A DNA stretch of 64,000 nt. Source: Circinella minor. Taxonomy: Eukaryota > Mucoromycota > Mucoromycetes > Mucorales > Lichtheimiaceae. This document shows, in pieces, positions 13,483 to 23,416 of this stretch (position 1 is the stretch's first letter; each line of letters starts with the position of its first letter). The stretch is from the NCBI GenBank assembly GCA_016758965.1, contig JAEPRB010000023.1, positions 239,572-303,571 on the forward strand, in the 5' to 3' direction. Below the pieces are notes generated by a model. That model made no database searches. It was not told the DNA's origin and worked only from the letters and a program-made list of their open reading frames with translations. The position numbers were made by a program, and so were the translations under genes.

Positions 13483-13780
13483 TCTTCTATACTATTAAAA
13501 AGTTTAGATTTTTATAAAACCTAAAAAAGGAAATTCAAACATTACAGTACCAACCTGTAAGTCTCATTCATAACGTACTTTTGTATCGTACCCTCGGATC
13601 CAGCTTTGAATGCATAGTCAACCGGGGGGTTGGGAGCTTGCCCCCCAATGGGGGGTCAAGGGGGTTTTACCCCGCTTGCGACGTGGACCCGTTGAATGAC
13701 ACGAAGCGAAGCGAAGTGGCTCATTTAGTCAAGCGAAGCCAGTGATATAATAAAATATAATAGGCAGGACGTAGGGATGT
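13483..13780. mobile_element. GC-rich insertion, possible Helitron-like fragment
   Basis: Within AT-rich intron sequence of the broken gene there is a sharply GC-rich segment (about 13620-13745). It has self-complementary runs (GCCCCCCAATGGGGGG) and a repeated GCGAA motif. It is preceded, after an A, by TCTTCTATACTATTAAA at about 13483, which resembles Helitron 5' ends (TC then TATAnTATTAAA). I could not find a convincing CTRR end followed by T, so the class is unproven. Its compositional contrast with the surroundings is clear. Confidence 0.4.
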
Positions 13781-14553
13781 GAATATGTGCAAACGAATAG
13801 CAAGCACTATTCCAATTGAAGATTTTTCAGGAGATGTTGAATGTATACAGGAATCATTATTTCAATTGTAAATAATTTTATTATTTGTACTAAAAGAGAT
13901 TTATAATAGCCGGTATTGTGTTGTCTTGTTAACTAACTACGACTATTATCTTTGTTATTATTAGAGCAAAAATGTACTCACTTGAGTCATCGGATAAGTC
14001 TGGAAGGATGGAAAGCTCCTTCACTCTGGATGCCATCTATCCAATCTTTATACCATTTTTACAAGAATCTACGTTTATTACAAGAAAAGGGTAACAATAT
14101 TTTTCATACTCACCATTTGTACTTCTCATTTTTCAAAGCAAGATATATAATACATAGGTTAATTAACATTTACACGCACATATATATATACATATAGCAC
14201 TGACGGACAAGCCGTTGGATCCAATGTAAGGCGTAGCAAAAGCCCAGAAGAGGATAAAAAGATTGGCCGATTTGTTGATCTTTCGATGATCTATGACTAC
14301 GGTGACTGTCCCAGGCGAGGTTTGATAGTGGTCGAAATTAAACCACCAATGAAAATGTTAGACGGAAGCCGACCAGATTCTGTAAAGATCGCTAACGAAA
14401 TGAAAGATTCAATTGACAAGATGGTGAAAGACGGTTATGATGATGACGAAATAACAATTCTTGGTGTTTTAGTTGAGGGTATGCGCACAGAATATTGAGG
14501 TTTAACTGAGTATAGTATTAAAGAAACTGTGCTAAGCATTATGATATAGGCTT

Positions 14554-14637
14554 TACAGTTGAACCCCGTTTTTTGCACAGTGCAAAAAGCGGGGGGGGTG
14601 CAAAAATCGAGGGTGCAAAAAGCGGGGTTTTACTGTA
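14554..14637. mobile_element. pogo-type MITE, copy 2 (80 bp) inside a former exon
   Basis: The element runs 14556-14635, from CAGTTGAACCCCG to GGGGTTTTACTG, between TA at 14554-14555 and TA at 14636-14637. Ends starting CAGT and a TA duplication are the hallmarks of the pogo branch of the Tc1/mariner superfamily. Removing the element and one TA restores the reading frame of the host exon (Gly-Phe-Thr-Cys-Thr-Leu), so the empty site can be read directly. It carries repeated TGCAAAAA units and no coding capacity. It is the inverse of copy 3. Confidence 0.85.
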
Positions 14638-14996
14638 CTTGCACTCTATTCATAATGGACCTTGTCTATCAGGCCATTTATAGAATGATTCATCTTTCTG
14701 TTTTCTACGTACCTCGTTCCCATCATGGTTATTCCGTACTTCCTGCAACATTTGAATCGATGATAACCTTGAAGGTAATAATAGGAGTCGAAGAAAGACA
14801 ATAGTTTGCTAATTATCTGTTTGTTAACGATTGATAATAATTTTGTATTACTATATAGAAATATATGATATCAAATGCACGCAAGTGCTTTGCTTTTCAT
14901 CGACAAACAGTTTTTAAGCAAACAGTTCGATCTAAATATATCGTTGACTCTTTTAACACCCCTGAAAGTCACAACAGTAAGAATAATGATGATTAA

Positions 14997-15357
14997 ACTA
15001 TTGCATACAATAGGTTTATTTTCACCATTTGTAAGTTTTTTTCTCCTTCTTTTTATGTTGCTATCGAAAAAGAGATAATACTCAAACCATCATGAGGTTA
15101 ATGCTTAAATATATTTTTACGCAGCTCAAAAATTACAAATGTCTTTTACATCAAACACTCATACCAAACTTTTTTATTACTGTGTATCATCAATTTTTTT
15201 ATTACAAGATATATTTCTTATTACTGTATTTCATTTTTTTTAATCAAACAAGTACATACAGAATAGTTTACTCTTTTTCTACGTCATACCACATACTTCT
15301 TTGTTATTATTGATAGCTAGTTTTTTTTCTCATTCTTTCAAACTCATTTTAAAACAT
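14997..15357. other. intergenic gap downstream of the broken gene
   Basis: Directly follows the TAA at 14994-14996. It is AT-rich and T-rich, with no supported gene; open frames here are translations of T-runs. Confidence 0.5.
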
Positions 15358-15537
15358 TACAGTAAAACCCCGCTTTTTGCACCCTCGATTTTTGCACACC
15401 CCCTCTTTTTGCACACCTTTTGGTCACAATCCCACTTTGATTTTACTATGTTTTCAACCCCACTTTTTGCACACCCCTGGTTTTTGCCCTACTTTCGAGC
15501 CAAATCCCACCTGTGCAAAAAACGGGGTTCAACTGTA
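15358..15537. mobile_element. pogo-type MITE, copy 3 (176 bp)
   Basis: The element runs 15360-15535, CAGTAAAACCCCG to CGGGGTTCAACTG, with TA on both sides (15358-15359 and 15536-15537). It is filled with TTTTTGCACACCCC-like sub-repeats. Its first 50 bases match the reverse complement of copy 2, and its right half shares GAGCCAAATCCCACCTGT with copy 4. It is non-autonomous: no transposase reading frame is present. Confidence 0.85.
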
Positions 15538-16182
15538 CAACTCAAATCTTCTTTATATTTCATTATAATATTATCATCAGTATTATCTTTTTTTCTCATT
15601 GTATTCTTTTACCTCTAGTATTATCACTATTTACACATTGTCTACATTTTACGTGAACATACACACACACACACATCACACTCGCGCTGACACTCATATA
15701 TCCAAATTCTTTCCAATTGAGTTTATATCCAAAAACGAAGTAAACGTAGTAATAAAATTGAACTTTTAAATTTACTCTTTTGTAAGATACTCTGTCTTTC
15801 AAATTCCCTGGTCGATCGTGGTTTTCAGGCATAGCATAATCCAAGCCAATGAACTATGCCGAACTATTATGGAAATGAAAAAAAAAATCAATCCACAACA
15901 TCGCAAGTAGGCAAAGATATTGCAATACTAATCGCCTCTCCGGTGCTCTCTCTCTTTTTTTTTAAAAAAAAAAAAGATCAAAAGAGATGTATCGTGTTCG
16001 TCAACTTGGCAGATTTGAAGCCAATTGCCTTTACTTTTAACACAGGGAACAAATATTGCTTATTGAGCAAATATAATTACAGTGATTATTCGTTAAACCT
16101 GTACTCAGTATATGTGAGGATTTGTACGGCAGGTACTAAAAGTCGGGCCATCCTGCGGTCGTGCCACTCCCCCCCCCCATGA
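15538..16182. other. region upstream of the MULE-like relic
   Basis: AT-rich, with a short (CA)n tract near 15660-15675. An open frame at 15856-16182 may hold part of the upstream coding end of the transposon, but no domain is recognisable. I saw no terminal inverted repeat that pairs with sequence beyond 18742. Confidence 0.4.
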
Positions 16183-18742
16183 TTGTGTTTTTTTTATTCC
16201 GCTATGTTTCTAATTGCTACAGACGTCACATATAAACCAGTTTGTAGTTATTATCTTTGTTCCTCTCTTATTTACTCTATTGAATCTCGAAGACATGTTG
16301 TGATATTTCAGGCGATTCTTGATAGATTAACAGAAACATCATATCAGCATTATTTTACAACACTCTTTTCTGTTTACAAAATGGACTTTAACGACGATAA
16401 TAAGCAACTAGGATTTCTTCAAAACTTTAGTCTCAGTCAGTTGAATGGTTTTTTAAAGGCTTTTCGGATTTATTCAGGAAGAGAAGAACATGAAGGTCTT
16501 AGATATCTCAAGGGCTGCTACATGCACTGGATGTAAAGTGTTCAGCGCATTAGTAGCAATCATAATGTTGTCTTGCCAGAAAACCGACAACGTTTTTTAA
16601 ATTTGACTTATACCATTCGTGTGACACGTAGCGATGCTACTTTAAATCAATGCGTAGCTATCATGATTAACGAATTTCCAGGATCAAGACGTTGGATTAG
16701 ATGTTGGTTACAACCAAAAATTTGTAGTATGATTTTCAACAGCCAATCATTGATGAAGCCAACACTACGAACTCACTCTATTAGGACCGGAAATGCATGC
16801 GAGAATTACCATAGTATTCTTTACCGCAATATGCCAAAAAAGATGCCGTTATTATCTGCACTCAATTGTTTACTAAAGTTTGCTGCCAATGATGAAGAAG
16901 ATATTAGACAGTTTTATGAACACGGTATACTTCCTACACCCAATCGTACTCCGCGTATACAGCCAAATAGTCGTCTTGGATCTATATACTATCAAGTAAG
17001 TGATAGTAGACCACCAGACCATAATGCTGTTCTTTTTGCCGAAGAAAGTGAAGATGAAAGAGAAAATGATGCACCGCAACAAATTAAACAATTAGAACTT
17101 CTAGTTACCCATCTCATGGTGCCTAATAATGATGATTTGCAAATTGTATGTGACAATGAGATTGGGATTGCTCATATGGTTGAAAATGACTGCCTTACTT
17201 TGCAAGCTGACGATCCAATTGTTGTAAATATATTGGATTCGCTTGACGATAACGAACTTGATAGAATTCCATCTGAACTCATGTCAATTTTCAATGGTGA
17301 TGATTAATATAATTCTCATAATGATGGTCTCGAGGAATGTTCGGTGCAGCAAGAAGACGATAAGCATAGTGAACCATTGGAACGTGGTGCAATTCCTAGC
17401 GGTGAAGATCAAGATACCAAGTATAATAAAGATGAAGAGGAATTGCGAACAGATCAATATAACGAGAATGATTATATAGTTGAAGGACCTGATAATAGAA
17501 TGAATATCGATAATAATAATAATAACCCACATAGTCCACAATCAATAGTTGAACAGTTACCACCATCACCAGCAGATAGCATTGATTTTGTTATTAATCG
17601 AGTAAATAGACTAATCCAAGAAGCAGACGAGTTATTCCCTCCACGTGACGGCGATAATCAGGAATCTACATTTGTTCCTCCTCTTACAAAAGACATTTAT
17701 GATTTACGTTTGAATCCTTGGAATAGTAATTCATGTTACATTGATGCAGCTGTCGAACTATTATGGCATTCCATCATTCCAGTGATTAATGTTTACAACC
17801 CAACATCTTTTAAAATCGAAACAGATCACGAAGCTGGGAATCCTCTTGATATATTGATGAAAGAAACCTACAATATGTCTCAAAATTGGACACAACGTTT
17901 TGATGGTTCTAATCGAATGCGAAATTATGTATGATCCAAATTTTCAGAACAATGGGTATTTCATAAAAATCATACGGCAGATGTAGCTTCATTCTTAAGC
18001 ATTTTGCTGTCAAGTATGTCAAAAGACTTTAACTCTAACTTCCGAATTGAGACAGAACGTGTACATATGTGCAACAAGGACCTTCTACTCATTGTCGATT
18101 TTTTCCAAGAAGTTCGATGGGTTGACTGGAAAAGTTGAACCAAGAGAAAGCATACTTTTTTGGTCAGTGCGACATATCGATCACTATAGCTTAACAGAAT
18201 CTTCTGAGCGGTTTGTTGATGCATTGGTATCCTTCATTGTAAATCATAAAGTGAGCAAATGTGAGGTTTGTAACAGTCCGTGCACCAAATACAACTTAAT
18301 ATCGAAAAAAATGCCGTTGTTTTCATTTATCCATGATCCTAGTTCAAATCGTTCTCCAGATGATGAAAAATATGACACACGGGTATCATTTCCATATGAA
18401 TTTTGCCTGAATGATGGTTCAGTCTACCAGCTACATGGTATTATTTCGTCGACCAGAAGAGATGGCTTTCACTTTATAACAATAGGATTAATACTAGGTG
18501 GCAGGCTTTTTATCGGTGAAATTGACAATATAAGGCAAGAAATAAATGTGCTTCATGAACCATCATCCTATAATGATAGTGATGCTGCAAAAACATTTGC
18601 AAATATAAAATACCCCGTTATTGCATGCTATCAGAAGGTAATCAGAAAGCTCGTTGATACTGACATGACAGGTGTTGTGTTTGATGATACTGGAATGATG
18701 GAAGTAGCTGAGGAGGAGCTTAAAGCGAGATCATCTACTTAG
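16183..18742 (+). mobile_element. decayed MULE-like transposon: transposase joined to a USP-like cysteine-peptidase domain
   Basis: One reading frame, interrupted by stops, runs from a MULE-type transposase into a second domain. Transposase features in order: a DVTYK block near 16222 (first catalytic Asp), FSLSQLNGF near 16424, where the expected Asp before Phe is Asn, GCYMHW near 16512, and TGNACENYH near 16786. After an acidic linker comes NSCYIDAAVELLWH (Cys codon 17734), a CEVC..C pair near 18260, and GFHFITIGL (His codon 18470) with EIDN behind it. This is the Cys...His layout of ubiquitin-specific-protease-like peptidases. Breaks: TAA at 16534 (Gln expected in HWxQSVQR), TAA at 17305, TGA at 17932 (Trp expected), and a frameshift near 18110. 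Some plant MULEs carry a Ulp1-type peptidase; a USP-like one is my inference. No terminal repeats found. Confidence 0.7.
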
Positions 18743-19559
18743 AAGTGATGTATATGTAAAAAATCATAATGTTTAAAACATAGATATAGTATAATATATT
18801 GTTATCCATCTTTTCGGGTTTTACACTCTTCTTTCCTCTTTTCTTACCCTCTCTCTATTATATTCCTTTTTTTTATCTTATATTTTTTATCTTTTAGTAT
18901 CATATGTCCTTATTATTATTATCATTATTATCAGTTTTATCACAACTATTTTCTTAACTTAAATAATTACCAGAAATTTTACGATAAATAATACGTAATT
19001 AAGTTTACCTCTATCCAAAAAGATTTATCTTTATCTTCTGTTAAAAGTGAATAAAGATATTGACACTCTTTTTCCGTGTTAGCCTATTTACATCTCTGAA
19101 TAGATCAGATTTCATATTCACTTATATTTTTTTACTTTACGTAGTCGTCTTTTTTAAATAAAATTATTCAAGTATACTGTAGAAATAGAAAAAAAAAATG
19201 CTAAGCACCAATTATTAATAGCTGACGTGGTAGATTATTTTAATGTTTATATATAATAGTGCAAAATATTTGTTAATATTGTTGGCAAATTACTAAAATT
19301 TATAGATATTTTCAATAGAACTGCCAGAACCCTCTTTCTCATACACTTCTATTATTAGAGTCATTATCATACCTCCTCTCTGTACTGTATTTACACATCT
19401 TTATTTAAATAGACATTATTATTATTATTACTTTATTTTCAAATACGTAATAATTTATCTTATAATTTTAATCTTTAGTTTTATTACAGAAAAAATGAGG
19501 GCTACAGTACCAGCTGGAGCATTATTGAGAATTAATGCGTCATTTATCGCCTTTTTCTT
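18743..19559. other. AT-rich gap after the MULE-like relic
   Basis: No gene, RNA or repeat with recognisable ends. Contains ATT trinucleotide tracts near 18910 and 19418. Confidence 0.5.
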
Positions 19560-19790
19560 TTTCTTCTGAATTTTTCCAAGCTGAAACTAAACCAGTATAA
19601 CCAATTCCAAAACATTAAACAAGTTATACTCAATGCTCATTGGATGACCTCTTGTAATGTTCATAATTTCGAATGAATGTTTAACACAATGACCATTATG
19701 TCATACTTCTAATGGGTTTGTAATACCAATTCATTCACTCTTTTTATAAGAACTAGCTAAACAAATATAACCATGGACAGGTGACACTTC
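19560..19790 (-). pseudogene. short coding relic, weakly T5orf172/GIY-YIG-like
   Basis: Read on the minus strand, about 75 codons look coding: HGYICLASSYKKSE, then IGITNPLEV, then a segment ending SIEYNLFNVL. They are interrupted by two TGA codons and one frameshift, after which GIGYTGLVSAWKNSEE follows. A Gly-Tyr-Ile start, an IGIT strand and a later Glu in SIEYNLF fit the outline of T5orf172/GIY-YIG-like nucleases found in mobile elements, but the match is weak. No start codon or flanking exon is supported. Confidence 0.3.
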
Positions 19791-19945
19791 AATGTTTTCT
19801 TTATTACAAAAATCTTTATCTATAGCTGAAAACATAACTTCTCTGTCTAACAAAGAAAACACACGTCGGTTCTCTACAGTTATAGGTATAAGTGTTTCGT
19901 CCTCTTGGTTAATATCTGTTTTCTTTTTATTCTCTGTTATCTCTT

Positions 19946-20982
19946 TTATATTTTTTTCTCTGTTCTTTCTTTGTCAACTTCTTGTTGAACATGATCTGCT
20001 CGGCTCGTACTATTCCCGTTTCTTACAGCTGGTGTTGTCACCGAAAGACCCTTAGCCCTTCTATAGGCCTCACAGGTGTAGCCTGGATTTCTTTCTCTGC
20101 TGGTGGCAGTATATACAGGTATTAAGATCATATTTTTGTTGACGTGGATGTTGTTTGGCTGGGTTATGGCGTGACAATGAGGTACCACTATGTACTAACA
20201 AACGTTGTCTTCTATTTGGGTGGGCGATGCTGGCATCATTCTCTCTTGACCTCTTTTCACTCTCTGTAGGGTCCAGTCACATGATTTACCATATCGTTCA
20301 TCGACTGTTTCAGTATATCTAAACTAAATTTTGTCGCCAAGAAGTCATGCACATCATTCTTCTTTTCCAACGACGACAACAGAGCCACGATCATTACCTC
20401 TGGGTATTTATCGAACCTGGATTCAATACATTGTTGGTGAAACTTTCTTGCATATCTCTTGAATTTTTCGCCGTGGCGTTGACGCATATGTAACACCGAT
20501 TCCATGCTTTTCAGTCTCTGGTCTGGTGTCTTGCACATTCAAGTTGGTAGTACGAATTTCTTTCCAACAATTTGAAAAACTGGAAGATCCTTAGGTACGT
20601 AATGACTTTCGGGTTGATTGTCTATTTCTTGTTTTGTCATGAAGTCGTGTCTTGACGGGAAGCGTTGTCGACATATATTACAATACTTATTTACGTTGAC
20701 TTGTGCCGACATTAACAATTTCAAAAGCTTGTTTTGTTCCTTAGGATTTTCTTGTTTTTCTAAAGCCTCTTTAACTTGTTGTTTGAAATGGAGGTAGCTT
20801 CTGAATGAGGTTTGGTGCTCTTGATTGCTATCTTTTTCTACAGTCGACAGACGACTCATTTCCATGTTAACGTCTCCTTCATCATCAACTTGACGGGTTT
20901 CTTGGATGGGAATGTTGTTTTTGGTATTATCTTGCTGGACGTTGGATGAGGACATGTTTAAAAAATTGGTAAGTGAATTCAA
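19946..20982 (-). mobile_element. truncated LTR-retrotransposon gag
   Basis: A minus-strand gag-like frame starts at ATG 20982. The first part is hydrophilic, with a CNICRQRF pair near 20670. It is followed by PVFQIVGKKF and an in-frame TGA at 20539-20541, and continues in the same frame through RLKSMESVLHMRQRHGEKF and YARKFHQQC to about 20260. A broken zinc-knuckle-like piece (CIYCHQQR, then PGYTC after a frameshift) follows near 20100. This order, capsid-like helices then a CCHC remnant, is that of Ty3/Gypsy gag. Compared with typical gags, sequence between the PVFQ block and the helical block seems deleted. No pol, LTR or primer-binding site was found. Confidence 0.6.
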
Positions 20983-21160
20983 AGGGGAAAAAATGAGGTG
21001 TACGATAGAATAATAATTTAATTCAACAATAAAAGTAAATAAATAAAACGATGAGTTTTTTGAAACAGTATCTATTCTCGAAAATAAGATAAAGATTATT
21101 ATTCTATGTACGAGTAGGTCTATTTATATGAATTGTTTATCATGATGTTTTATTTTTGGT

Positions 21161-23416
21161 ATGTCATCTGAAGAATATATCTTAAAGAATTTTTATCTTA
21201 AATATGATAATCTTGTTCTCAAAAAGACCCTTTTTAGCTCTACCAGGGATAGATCCTTAGAATCTCTCCTGACACTACAAGCACTCATAAGGAGAGAGTC
21301 GGTAAGAATAAAAAAAAATACTATTTGCAGAAAAAATTTCTTATTTCGATTCTTTTTTCCTGATACTAGTTACCAAAACTATGAATGACCTTGTGAAAAA
21401 GAATGAATCCTTGGCTGTTCAAGATTCCCTGGATCATTTGCAGGACGATACTGTTGAAAGCTTAGGCGAATATGTTTAAATTCGATTGTTTTATTCAACG
21501 TCTCAAATTGAGCACGGCGTCCTTAGCGGATATACTTGCTCGAGACAAGGTGGTGGGCGTAAACCCCTATGCGAGTACAGTATATAGGGGAAATGTTAAG
21601 AGAGCTTGGGCGAATACAAGACTTTCGATCAAATAAAATCGGTATGGACAAGGGCGTTTAAAATCACGGCAAAATCACTGGAAGTGGTTTTAGTAAGTAA
21701 ATTTAAAAGAACTTTTCTTTCTTCGGTATACGAACTAATATGATATGTTTATGGAGGTTTGGGAATCAGTATCCTGGAACTCGATTCAAGATAAAATCAA
21801 TGAAGCCAAAGCAGCCCTGTCATGCAAAAAAAAAAGACAAGAGTCAACAAACAACACTTCATTAAAAATAAGCTTCACAGAAGACGAAAAATAACTATTA
21901 AAAAGACATTCGATTCGTTGAATAAAGATAAGCTTTGGGTATTAAAGGCGACATTCAAAGAAGCAGCTAAACGCGATGAACAACCCGAATCGGTTGAGGA
22001 AAAGATGATGAAGTTTGCTTTGCAGTGTAATTTTCATCAGTAAGTGTCAAAAAATGAGGTCAAATTCAGTTTACTATGAAGTGTTTTCTCATTGGTTTTC
22101 ATAGTCCCAGTCATTCCTGGATCCTTGATACTAAGGACGATTACTGGAATGATGTGTTCTTACCGGCGGAACTAAAGGAGATCCATGATACGGGTTGGTC
22201 TCTCTTCCCTCCTACGAAGAAACTTTTTCAAGATCAATTAAACGAATTGGCGAAACTGGTACGACAAGCTGCTTGTTGACTGGATGTCTTAAAACTTCTA
22301 AAATCTTTCCAACGTGGTTGGTTTTGTTCTCATTTTTTGTAGGAGATCACTAAGGAAACATACAAGTTTGCCCAACAAATCAAACACGATCCCAGTGATG
22401 ATCTGCTCATGATCATGTTCCTGACGTCATCCTTGCTATTTGTTCAAAGTGCCAATGTGGATGGCTTTATGGAGACAGACAAGCAATACAGAATGTTTGG
22501 ATTCGTGAATACTATTTATGTTGGATCCGATATAGCAGTATCTGGGTAAGTAGCGTCAACCACATCTAACTCTATAAGGACACGTGACTTATTGATTATG
22601 TTATATATATAAAGCCGTAAAGCGAACGCTGTGTTGTCACCAACAAAAAGCACCAATTACTGGCTATAAATGAAATTCAGAGAAAAGTTGCTGGTCGCAA
22701 GATGGATGCCGTATATATTGGAGGGAGGAAGGAACTCGGATGTATGGAGGCGGGTAGCAATGTCGACCAGACAAAAGAATTGTACACTGTGCTCAATTCC
22801 ATCCTTGAAAAATTAAGTTTCAAGGATGAACGAAGGATGTTCAAATATTTTGCTTGAATTTCATCCTTTGATCCTTTAAACTTTCAAGAAATAGAATTCG
22901 ATCGCTATTTCAAATCCGTATAGCCTGTTCTAGCAGTTGATCGTTGAATTCAAGGATGAAATAATGCTCATTGTATTAGAGGATATGCTATCACAAATTG
23001 TTGAAGAAGCACCGTCATCATTACATGACATTGATGTCACAGGCTACATGATCGATGGTAAATAGGAACGAACAATTAGATTATTGACATATAGCACCAT
23101 TCACTTACCATCTATGATCTGTTCAACAGGCGATCAAATACAATTGTTAGGGATAAATGTTACAAAAGGGTACATTACGCGAATACAACGAACAAGTTCA
23201 ATATCCATGCCAACCTGCAACGATGATTTCGTGGTACGAGTGATCCCATTGATAAAGATGGCTACCGCAAGAAAACAAAAAATGGAAAGGACAGTGTCCT
23301 TATATCGTCGTACCAAAATCCCTCTTGGGCCTGCCAACCAAAAGGTCCCTATTCTCCCACCCTGTCGTTTTTTTTTCTTCATCATCCTCATTATCTACAA
23401 CAACAATTTCATCTGA
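21161..23416 (+). pseudogene. decayed gene of an expanded mucoromycotan family of unknown function
   Basis: I recognise the pattern as a repeated, uncharacterised mucoromycotan family but know no function. Exon-like blocks: 21161-21301 (start MSSEEYILKN), 21372-21477, about 21620-21690, about 21755-22040, 22106-22258 (reads HHPSHSWILDTKDDYW across the junction), 22343-22547, 22614-22858, 22949-23060 and 23131-23400 (GYITRIQRTSS and onward). Most borders are GT-AG and in phase. The block near 22680-22770 reads RKVAGRKMDAVY and ELGCMEAG, a conserved Asp and Glu pair that could be a degenerate nuclease-like site; this is speculation. The gene is dead: there is a one-base slip in an A-run near 21890, another near 22640, and a 130-bp insertion at 22831 between 12-bp duplicates. 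The neighbours are transposon relics. Confidence 0.6.
22819..22960. repeat. 12-bp direct duplication bracketing a 118-bp insertion in a former exon
   Basis: TTCAAGGATGAA occurs at 22819-22830 and 22949-22960. Excising one copy and the sequence between restores the reading frame of the broken gene (FKDE followed by IMLIVLEDM). The insert contains an imperfect hairpin (AAGGATG near 22834 against CATCCTT near 22863). The length of the duplication and the lack of clear inverted ends leave the mechanism open. Confidence 0.55.

Larger units (their letters stand above)
11650..14996 (+). pseudogene. decayed multi-exon gene with a PD-(D/E)XK-like C-terminal part
   Basis: I do not know a name for this family; it resembles expanded uncharacterised families of mucoromycotan fungi. 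Coding blocks with GT-AG borders lie at about 11713-11916, 11987-12039, 12226-12380, 12476-12645, 12738-12935, 13020-13122, 13226-13400, 13801-13867, 13965-14090, 14198-14478, 14550-14555 plus 14638-14773, and 14859-14996 (stop). The block near 14255-14345 reads VDLSMIYDY then VVEIKPP, an Asp followed by Glu-x-Lys as in PD-(D/E)XK nucleases. That likeness is inference. The gene is broken by a one-base frameshift near 12600, an in-frame TAA in the 12738-12935 exon (after PFSH), a doubtful phase before 13020, an 80-bp pogo-type element inside the exon at 14550, and a GC-rich insertion near 13480-13780. Another pogo-type element sits in an intron at 12046. The last exons read well, so decay looks fairly recent. 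Confidence 0.65.

Noticed and set aside
13640..13745. GC-rich segment as a possible structured RNA or tRNA
   Set aside because: No cloverleaf, A-box or B-box pattern; it looks like transposon-type palindromic sequence.
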